Made by a program: the position numbers and the translations under genes
The notes under the pieces: generated by a model
What the model saw: only the letters and a program-made list of their open reading frames with translations
What the model was told of the DNA's origin: nothing
Databases searched by the model: none
Assembly (NCBI GenBank): GCA_021324445.1
Contig: JAJPJC010000365.1
Coordinates: 1-46,735 of the forward strand
Length of the DNA stretch: 46,735 nucleotides
Direction: 5' to 3'
DNA from: Isosphaeraceae bacterium
GTDB taxonomy: Bacteria > Planctomycetota > Planctomycetia > Isosphaerales > Isosphaeraceae
Shown: positions 40,359 to 46,735 of the stretch, one piece after another
Numbering within the stretch: position 1 is the first letter of the stretch
Layout: each line of letters starts with the position of its first letter

Positions 40359-41714
40359 ATGAAACTGCCTCTGGCTTCGGGGCCAGATCCCAAGCGCGGG
40401 CCCTCCAGAGTCGGGAGCGAACAACAGGAGCCTCCCGTGGAGACGCTGACGGGTTGGAGAGCGCGGTGGGGCCGCCGGATCGACTCTCCCTGGGTCTGGC
40501 TGGCCGGCCTCACGCTGCTGGCGGCGACGTGCGTCCGGGCCCTCTGGGAGGTCGCGCCCTGGGAGAAGATCACCCCCGACTACATCTGCTACTGGGCGGC
40601 GGGCAAGCTGGTGGCCTCGGGTCAGAGCCCTTACAACGAGGCGCTCCAGACGCAGCTCCAGCAGGAGCGCGGCTGGGACCGGGCGACCGATGGGCTGGGG
40701 AAGTACGACTTCCTCCCCTATTACTATCCCCCCTGGTTCGCCGCCGGCTGTGCCCTGCTGGTGCCGCTGGGGTACGATGGGGCCAAGGCCGCCTGGTTCT
40801 TCCTCAACCTCGAGCTGCTCCTGCTGTCCGGCTACCTGCTGCGGGACGCCGTGCCCGGGGTGCCGCGGTCGGTGCCGCCGGTGCTGGTCCCCGTGTTTGC
40901 CCTCTCGATCGTCGCGCTGTTCGTCGGCCAGACCTCGATCCTGATGCTGTTCCTGTCGGCCCTGGCCTGGAGGCTGATGGAGCGGGGGCACGACCGCCTG
41001 GCCGGGGCGGCGCTGGCCGGCCTGACGACCAAGCCGCAGCTCGCGGCGGCGCTGGTCCTGGCCCTGCTGATCTGGAGCGCGCGGCAGCGGCGGTGGCGGA
41101 TCGTGGCCGGTTTCACCGCGGCCCTGGCCGCCTTGTCGCTGCTGGGTGCCGCGATCGTGGCCGACTGGCCGATCGAGATGCTGCGTGCGGCCGGGCGGAC
41201 CCCACCGCCGACGGTGTATTTCCCCTGGATCGGCACCACCTGGCTGCTGGCCCTGAAGACCGCCGGCCTGCGGGCCTGGCCGCTCTGGGGGCTCTACCTG
41301 GCCGCCGCGCTGCCGTTCCTCGCCGTGCTGGTGCACGCCGCGCTCGACCGATCGCGTTCGCTGGAAGAGATCTTCTCCCTGGGCCTGATCGCCCCGTTCA
41401 TCCTGGCTCCCTACGGCCGCCATTACGATTTCCCGGTGCTGCTCATCCCCGTGTTGGTTCTGATGGGTCGCCGGCTCTCGGAGCAGGCCGGCGCCGCGCT
41501 CCTGGTCGCCCTGCTGGTCTTGCCCTACATCAACCTGGGGATCATCGCCAAGTTCCGCGAACGCTACCCGAGCACCGTGCGCCTTTTTCCGGAATGGACG
41601 TTCCTCTGGATTCCCCTGCTGGTCACCGTGACCTGGTTCGCGACCGAGGCCGCGGGCTCACGCCGGCGCGGCTTGCCGTGCGCCTCCGCCGAAGCGGCGC
41701 TGTCGTCCCCCTGA
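40359..41714 (+). CDS. GT87/DUF2029-type membrane glycosyltransferase
   Basis: 451 aa from ATG 40359, with TGGAG upstream; the frame also has an in-frame ATG at 40266. Around ten membrane helices. The periplasmic first loop keeps the family pattern, ITPDYICYWAAGKLVASGQS followed by PYN, and the later YYYPPWFAAGCALLVPLGYD; the acidic Asp in PDY is the expected catalytic residue. GT87 enzymes such as PimE transfer mannose from polyprenyl-phosphate mannose on the outer face of the membrane; the substrate here is not known. Separated by 51 bases from the next gene, also GT87-like. Confidence 0.8.
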   Translation: MKLPLASGPDPKRGPSRVGSEQQEPPVETLTGWRARWGRRIDSPWVWLAGLTLLAATCVRALWEVAPWEKITPDYICYWAAGKLVASGQSPYNEALQTQLQQERGWDRATDGLGKYDFLPYYYPPWFAAGCALLVPLGYDGAKAAWFFLNLELLLLSGYLLRDAVPGVPRSVPPVLVPVFALSIVALFVGQTSILMLFLSALAWRLMERGHDRLAGAALAGLTTKPQLAAALVLALLIWSARQRRWRIVAGFTAALAALSLLGAAIVADWPIEMLRAAGRTPPPTVYFPWIGTTWLLALKTAGLRAWPLWGLYLAAALPFLAVLVHAALDRSRSLEEIFSLGLIAPFILAPYGRHYDFPVLLIPVLVLMGRRLSEQAGAALLVALLVLPYINLGIIAKFRERYPSTVRLFPEWTFLWIPLLVTVTWFATEAAGSRRRGLPCASAEAALSSP

Positions 41715-41765
41715 CGCGGATCGCCTCCACACTCCGGACTCTCTGGGAACCTGAGGCCAGCCGCC

Positions 41766-43022
41766 ATGAGCCGAACGTCATCCCTGGTCGCCACCACGGT
41801 GGTTGCCATTGCGGTGCACGTCGTCTTGTTCGTGGCGACCGGCCTGCTGATCCGGTACGGGAGCCATCCCGACCTGGGGGCTGCGACCTGGTCGTACGGG
41901 ATCTACTACGACTACGCCTCGCAGGCGATGGAGGGCCGGGTCCCGTATCGTGACTACCTGGTCGAGTATCCCCTTCTGACGTTTCCCCTGTTCCTGGTCC
42001 CGCGCCTGTTCGTTTCCGACTTCGCGGGCTACTGCATCGCCTTCGGGGTGGAGATGCTGCTCTTCGATGCCGCGGCGATCGTGCTGCTGGCGCGCCAGGT
42101 CGCGGCGACCGAGGGGACCGGGCCGGTCGCCGGGCGGCTGGCCTGGTACACGGTCTACTGCGCCAGCCTGGCACCGCTGGTGGTGGGCCGGTTCGAGCTG
42201 GCTCCGATGGTGCTGGCCTTCGCCGCCGCGGGGTGGTGGTTCTCCGGTCGGAACCGGCTGGGCGGATTCACGGCGGGCCTGGGCGCCCTCATGAAGGTCT
42301 TCCCCGGCCTGGTGGCGGCCCCGGCGCTGGTCTGGGAGGCGGCCCGGCCGCGGGCTTGGCGCGGCCGCGGCACCCTGGCTTTCGTCCTCACCGTGGCGAT
42401 CGGTGCGGCGGGCTGGTTTGCCCTGGGCGGAGCCCACGTCCTGGAGTCGTTCCGCTACCACGCGGCCCGCGGCCTGGGGATCGAGACGGTCTATGCCGGG
42501 GTGGTACTGGCCTGGGGAAAGCTGGCGGGGACGGAGATCCCCTGGGTGATCGAGCACAGGGCGGTCCACCTGGTCCCGCAGTGGGGCTCGCGGCTGGCCG
42601 CGCTGGCCGCCCCGATCCAGGCGGCCGCGATCCTGGTCGTGCTGGTGCAATTCGTCCGCTCGGGGTGTACCAGCGGCATCCGCTTCAGCGGGGCCGCGAT
42701 CCTGGCCTCCCTGGTCACGGCCAAGGTGCTCTCGCCTCAGTACCTGGTCTGGCTGTTCCCCTTCGTGGTGGTCCTCAACGGCTGGACGGGCCATCGCGCC
42801 CGCTGGCTCTTCCTGTTGGTGTGTCTGGCCACGTCCGTGATCTACCCAGGGCCCGGCTTCGCCCAGGTCCTCGACCACCAGGGCCTGGCGATCTTCCTCT
42901 TGAACCTGCGGAATGCTCTCCTCTTGACACTCGGGGCTCTGATCCTCTTCGGCCCAGCGTCGGCGGAATCGTCCTCCTCGGCCGCATCGGGGGAGGCGAT
43001 CGTGCCCGCCTCTCGGACCTGA
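41766..43022 (+). CDS. GT87/DUF2029-type membrane glycosyltransferase
   Basis: 418 aa, many membrane helices, beginning MSRTSSLVATTVVAIAVHVV. The conserved loop holds WSYGIYYDYASQAMEGRVPY and DYLVEYPLLTFPLFLVP (the DY/EYPP-type motif). LGALMKVFPGLVAAPAL matches the family's KxxP segment, and AKVLSPQYLVWLFPFVV the C-terminal SPQYL motif. Closest to the mannosyltransferases of the DUF2029 group that use a lipid-linked donor. Same strand and close to the preceding GT87 gene, so probably co-expressed; the two may extend one glycan. Confidence 0.8.
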   Translation: MSRTSSLVATTVVAIAVHVVLFVATGLLIRYGSHPDLGAATWSYGIYYDYASQAMEGRVPYRDYLVEYPLLTFPLFLVPRLFVSDFAGYCIAFGVEMLLFDAAAIVLLARQVAATEGTGPVAGRLAWYTVYCASLAPLVVGRFELAPMVLAFAAAGWWFSGRNRLGGFTAGLGALMKVFPGLVAAPALVWEAARPRAWRGRGTLAFVLTVAIGAAGWFALGGAHVLESFRYHAARGLGIETVYAGVVLAWGKLAGTEIPWVIEHRAVHLVPQWGSRLAALAAPIQAAAILVVLVQFVRSGCTSGIRFSGAAILASLVTAKVLSPQYLVWLFPFVVVLNGWTGHRARWLFLLVCLATSVIYPGPGFAQVLDHQGLAIFLLNLRNALLLTLGALILFGPASAESSSSAASGEAIVPASRT

Positions 43023-43108
43023 CCGATCCCAGCGGATCCTGACAGGATTCCCAAGATGGCGACCAGCCCGTTCCCGGACGACGCCGGACAGCTTCGTCGA
43101 CCGGTCGA

Positions 43109-44341
43109 TTATTCGGATCTCCTGATTCTCACGGCCGGATTCGGCGTCGCGGCTCCGATGGCCGGCTGGGCGACGTCCGTCAGGATGCGTCGGGCCGGCA
43201 AGTAGAGGAGGAGCAGCGCCACGGGCACATAGTAGTAAACTGCGGCATTGAGTCGTAGTGGCGCCAGCGCCAGCGGCGATGTCATGATGAGCGCGTAGGT
43301 GACCCCAAGTCCGACGATTCCGCGCCGGTTCGCGGATTGACACGCCCAGGTCGTCGCCTGGAGCAGGGGGATCACGAGGATGACCAGGTCGAACAGCCAT
43401 GCCCCGTACGGGGCCGTCAGCAGGGAGGCAAAGAGGAGCAAGGGGAGTTGCTCGGCCCAGTTCCAATCTCTCCGATGCCGGCGCCAGTGGAGCGTGAACC
43501 ACCACAGGCCGACCAGCATCGGCACGTGTTGGAGCCAGAATCGGCCTGTCCCGAAGAGCATTCGGAGGAAAGTCCCGATCGTCGGTGGTGTGAACCGGGC
43601 CGGCGGCCGGTGGACCATCATGCCGAGGTACTGCACGACCGCCGATGGATTGGTGGCCATCGCCACTCCGGTCATCGCCGCCAGGGCAATGCCGAGGCCC
43701 GCGAGGCCGGCGCCGGATCGCCGGTCGATCGACCGCAAGAGCACGGCCGGAAACACGAGATAGAAGAGATGCGGTTTGACCGCCGCGAGTGCCAGCGCGG
43801 CGCCGGCGCGGCCTTCCTTCCCGCGACAGTCACAGGAGAGGAACGCGACCAGACCCAGCAGCACCAGCGGGGTGATCTGAGCGGCCGCCAAGGCGTAGAA
43901 GGTCGGCAAGGAGGCGATGGCGAGCAAGGGGGCCAGCCATCGCTTCCGGGGCTCCCCGCCGAACACCCGCCAGGCCAGGTCGGCCCCCAGCAGGACCGCG
44001 GCGATGAGCAAGGTGATCCACACCACATAACCGGGTCCGTACTCCGATACGCCGAAGGGCATGAGCAGCGCGAGGGTCCACGGCGGATTGAGCATCGGCC
44101 ACGCTTGCTCATCGGCCATTCCGATCGCGGCTTGCACGGGCAGAAGGTCGGCCTCGGAGTAGGGGTTACCGCCGTTCGCGTTGAGCCGCCCGGCTGCCCA
44201 GTACTCCATGAAGTCGTTGCGGGGCGCGGGTGGTGGGTCGGCGATCAAGTACGCGGATGCGACGCCCGCCAACGCCACAAGGATCACCCATCCGGCTCCA
44301 ACCAGGAGGCGGCGCATCGTCCCCGGTCGAGTCTTGATCAT
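43109..44341 (-). CDS. GT87/DUF2029-type membrane glycosyltransferase
   Basis: 410 aa from ATG 44341; a longer start at 44389 is possible but has no family sequence. About ten membrane helices. Family loop: RNDFMEYWAAGRLNANGGNP followed by YS, with the catalytic Asp; then PMLNPPWTLALLMPFG, the KPHLFYLVFPAVLL segment and TAPYGAWLFDLVILVIPLL. Convergent with the preceding gene (86 bases apart) and divergent from the next one. Probably outer-leaflet glycosyl transfer. Confidence 0.8.
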   Translation of the reverse strand: MIKTRPGTMRRLLVGAGWVILVALAGVASAYLIADPPPAPRNDFMEYWAAGRLNANGGNPYSEADLLPVQAAIGMADEQAWPMLNPPWTLALLMPFGVSEYGPGYVVWITLLIAAVLLGADLAWRVFGGEPRKRWLAPLLAIASLPTFYALAAAQITPLVLLGLVAFLSCDCRGKEGRAGAALALAAVKPHLFYLVFPAVLLRSIDRRSGAGLAGLGIALAAMTGVAMATNPSAVVQYLGMMVHRPPARFTPPTIGTFLRMLFGTGRFWLQHVPMLVGLWWFTLHWRRHRRDWNWAEQLPLLLFASLLTAPYGAWLFDLVILVIPLLQATTWACQSANRRGIVGLGVTYALIMTSPLALAPLRLNAAVYYYVPVALLLLYLPARRILTDVAQPAIGAATPNPAVRIRRSE

Positions 44342-44608
44342 GTGATACCCCAAATACACCACCGCGCCGGTGGCGCGGGTGAGCAGCAAGCGGACCTGGG
44401 TAGCGAGTTTACAAGGGGAACCTCAAACTCACCAGGGAATGCACGAATACCTCTGGCGCAAGGAACCCCGGGCTCGCGGCAGAGATGCGCCTCACCGACT
44501 TCACGGCATCTTCCACCCCCCAAGCGCCCCAACCGACCCCACCGCATCCCGATCCCGCGCTCGGGCCATGCCGGGCCATCAGACTTCCGGTACCAGTCGG
44601 GACCACTT

Positions 44609-46156
44609 ATGATCGAGGTCCCGTTGCTCGGTGGGCCACTCGTTCCCCTTGCGACCCAACATGCTGGTGCGTCTCCCATGCCAGGTCTCGAGCGTCCGCC
44701 CCGGGAACGATTTCGGAAATCCTTGTTCGATGACAAGACAATCCCCGGCCTCATCCTGCTCGTCGGGCTGCTCAACTCCCTCATCGCCTTCCTGGTCACG
44801 TTGCGGGATTGTGTCCAGTATCCCGGCGTGGACTTGCGAAGCCGGGTGGTGGCCGCGCGGGCGCTGCGGATGGGCCTGGACCCCTATCTGCATGAGTGGC
44901 GCGCGGGGATGAGCGAGGAGCTGCTCGACCCGGGGCGTCGTCATCCGGGCCCCAGCCGGGCCACTTATCCCCCCACGCTCCTGATGCTCTATGTCCCGTT
45001 CGCGGGGCTCCCCTATCGGACCCAACGTGCGATCTGGTTTCTCCTGGAATGGTCGGCCTTGGTGGCCAGCCTGGCACTCCTGGTCGGGACCCTCCGCGCC
45101 CGAGCTGCCCGGACGGCCTTCCTGGCAATGGGGCTGTTCTTCTTCGCAGCCGGCGACCTCTGGCGGTTCCACCTCGAGCGCGGGCAATTCTATGTGTTCG
45201 TCCTGCTGCTGCTGGCCCTGGGGACCCGTTCGCTCGTCCCAGGCGGTGGCGACGGCTGGCGTGGCGGGTTCTGGTTCGGCCTGGCGGCCGCGCTGCGGCC
45301 GACGTTCGTCGTGATGGGGTTACCGCTCTGGCTGCTCGGCTACCGGAAGTCCGCCGCGGCGATGATGGCATCCCTCGGAATGGCCGTCGCATTGACTCTC
45401 CCGTGGTTTGGCGTCCGAGGATGGGCGAGCTACGCGACCACGGTGCGAATCTGGGAACAAGCCTCTGCTGGCGATGGTACCGAGGAGGATTACTTCTTGT
45501 CCGCCTACGGGCCGGCCGCGCCCGCGCCCCAGACCGCCGAGGGGATCGACTTCTTCCGCGCCCTCCCCATCGAAACCGCCGGCAGCACGCTCATGGCCAA
45601 TTTTCATCCGGCCTACCGTTGGCTGCGCGGCATCCTCGCGCTGCCGCCCCTCCCCACCCTGGCGCGAATCGGATTCCTGGGTTTCGTGCTGATCGCGGGT
45701 TGCCTGGCCGCGCGGCTGCGCTGGCGGGCTCGGGCCGTCTCGCCACGGTTCGTCGCGAGCTTCGCAGTCCTCATGGCGATCGATGGCGAATACTTCCTCC
45801 CGGTCCGCTACAGTTATGCGGATATCATGTTCCTCCAGCCGCTGGCCCTGCTGATCCCGGCCTTGCTCCGCAGCGAGCGGCTGTGGCTTTCCCGAACCGT
45901 CGTCGTGACAGGGCTGGTCCTGGGCCAATATCGATCGCTGCTGGGTGGGATGGTCGAGCCGATCGAGTTCCTGCTGCTCAGCTTCGGGTTGACGGCTGCC
46001 CTCCTGCAACTTGCGGCCTCCCGGCGCGTTGTCCCGGATCGGCCAGACCAGGGCGAAGCCGGCCGCGACCGGGGCCGGAGTGGAAATGACGAGCGCCGCG
46101 TGGGCGAGCCGCCGGAATCCCGTCACCGGCACAGGTCCCGCCCGGCCCGCGGGTGA
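44609..46156 (+). CDS. GT87/DUF2029-like membrane glycosyltransferase
   Basis: 515 aa from ATG 44609, alternative ATG 44678; the long open frame to the left of it (from 43337) is antisense to the preceding gene. Ten or so membrane helices. Family features: VQYPGVDLRSRVVAARALRM, GLDPYLHEW, a later TYPPTLLMLYVPFAGLPY (the YPPxxL motif), ALRPTFVVMGLPLWLLGYRK and an aromatic region near YFLPVRYSYADIMFLQPLAL. The C-terminal 45 residues are Arg-rich and not family-like, so they may be added sequence. Its 3' end overlaps the last gene by 34 bases on the opposite strand. Confidence 0.72.
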   Translation: MIEVPLLGGPLVPLATQHAGASPMPGLERPPRERFRKSLFDDKTIPGLILLVGLLNSLIAFLVTLRDCVQYPGVDLRSRVVAARALRMGLDPYLHEWRAGMSEELLDPGRRHPGPSRATYPPTLLMLYVPFAGLPYRTQRAIWFLLEWSALVASLALLVGTLRARAARTAFLAMGLFFFAAGDLWRFHLERGQFYVFVLLLLALGTRSLVPGGGDGWRGGFWFGLAAALRPTFVVMGLPLWLLGYRKSAAAMMASLGMAVALTLPWFGVRGWASYATTVRIWEQASAGDGTEEDYFLSAYGPAAPAPQTAEGIDFFRALPIETAGSTLMANFHPAYRWLRGILALPPLPTLARIGFLGFVLIAGCLAARLRWRARAVSPRFVASFAVLMAIDGEYFLPVRYSYADIMFLQPLALLIPALLRSERLWLSRTVVVTGLVLGQYRSLLGGMVEPIEFLLLSFGLTAALLQLAASRRVVPDRPDQGEAGRDRGRSGNDERRVGEPPESRHRHRSRPARG

Positions 46157-46735
46157 TCACCCGACGGAATCGAACGCTGCCCCCGGGGCGCGCTCACCGC
46201 TCGCTGGGCTGGTCCACGACAGCACATCACGAAGAGAAGTGCGAGGCCATAAGATTGAGGAGTCAGCAGGAGGGTGCCCCAGCCCGAATGGATCAAACGA
46301 TACACGCCCTGGATTGAGCCGCCAGCCTCGTTCGTGAGTCCATATTCGACCGGAAGGGCCGTCAGGATCAAGGCGAGAACCATCCATCGGCTCACGCTCC
46401 TCGATCGCTTCCCGGTCTGCTCCAGGCCCTCACTCGGCTCAAGCCTCGGGGCCATCGCGTCGGAAGTCCCACGATAAATCAAGGCTGCCCCGACGAGTGC
46501 CAGGTTGAGATGGTAGTATCCGGATGGCGGGGTCACGAGCATCATGGCGTAGAGAAAGGCGGCGATGATCCACTCCCCGCGGGGCCTGGAGAAGAGGAGC
46601 CGAGCCAGGCCCAGTGCGATCGCAGCGCAGCCCGCGACCACGGCAGCCTTGTACAGGAACTCCGACCGGATCGCCGGGATCGAGTACGGGTTCTCCCGGA
46701 ACAGGCGTGCCGCCATCGCGGGTATCGAGACGAAA
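46123..46735 (-). CDS. GT87-like membrane protein, partial at right edge
   Basis: The frame is open to the right edge (204 codons in the window), so the start lies outside. The in-frame ATG at 46716 is internal: the codons before it (FVSIPA) continue the same protein, and the sequence just after (LFRENPYSIPAIRSEF) fits the family's late region. Four or so membrane helices remain (AGCAAIALGLARLLF; WIIAAFLYAMMLVTPPSGYY; WMVLALILTALPVEYG; LTPQSYGLALLFVMCC). Probably the C-terminal part of a fifth GT87-type enzyme. Confidence 0.55.
   Translation of the reverse strand, partial: FVSIPAMAARLFRENPYSIPAIRSEFLYKAAVVAGCAAIALGLARLLFSRPRGEWIIAAFLYAMMLVTPPSGYYHLNLALVGAALIYRGTSDAMAPRLEPSEGLEQTGKRSRSVSRWMVLALILTALPVEYGLTNEAGGSIQGVYRLIHSGWGTLLLTPQSYGLALLFVMCCRGPAQRAVSAPRGQRSIPSGDHPRAGRDLCR

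Noticed and set aside
43337-44608. Plus-strand open frame joined to the start of the gene at 44609
   Set aside because: It lies antisense to the GT87-like gene at 43109-44341, and membrane-protein sequence begins only after 44609.

Overview
The window is high-GC DNA from a planctomycete, most likely of the Isosphaeraceae/Gemmataceae type. Two exported proteins begin with a basic leader followed by a LExLExRxLLS-like motif (LEDLEGRRPLS near 4045, FEPLEERALLS near 11330), which is typical of that group. No rRNA or tRNA gene was found. Everything here was read by eye; no database search was possible.

Left accessory region (1-5840): a large serine recombinase running off the left edge, an N-terminally truncated Rhs protein with an AT-richer unknown C-terminal tip, a secreted streptogramin-lyase-like beta-propeller, and a small gene carrying a YD-repeat scrap. 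Next come a 1,231-residue glycosyltransferase (GT4-GT2-GT2-TPR) interrupted by two palindromic insertions, infA, an RNase HII-like protein, an exported unknown, and an orphan ParA ATPase fused in frame to the remains of a glycosyltransferase/methyltransferase gene (12147-13745).

Middle (14160-28200): an ABC exporter pair, a Tex-family RNA-binding protein enlarged by two disordered segments, a SWIM zinc-finger protein with a small partner, a KTSC-thioredoxin fusion, a two-gene unknown cassette, an internally duplicated membrane protein, an MBL-fold hydrolase, a VanZ-like protein, a secreted DUF4832-like protein and a DinB-like protein.

Right (28485-46735): hpt, two GT4 glycosyltransferases, a small-protein/nucleotidyltransferase pair with its own promoter, a ClC channel with CBS domains, a Phd-like small protein with asnB, cytochrome bd oxidase (cydA then cydB), and five GT87/DUF2029-type membrane glycosyltransferases, the last cut by the right edge. 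The glycosyltransferases and asnB suggest envelope or exopolysaccharide glycan synthesis, but there is no single contiguous operon.

The most unusual signal is a set of five inverted-repeat elements with the same layout. Each arm is built from two to four near-tandem 7-base units. The first arm carries CAG and the second CTG. Each element fills the gap between two co-directional genes (14893-14986, 21115-21186, 29003-29168, 30372-30524, 38357-38709). The unit differs between loci (TTCAGTG, TGGTCAG, TACGCAG, CAGATTC) while the layout is kept. They recall the heptanucleotide STRR repeats of cyanobacteria, but in mirrored pairs. Other palindromic elements lie at 7148-7236, 7641-7698, 21843-21905 and 37059-37197.
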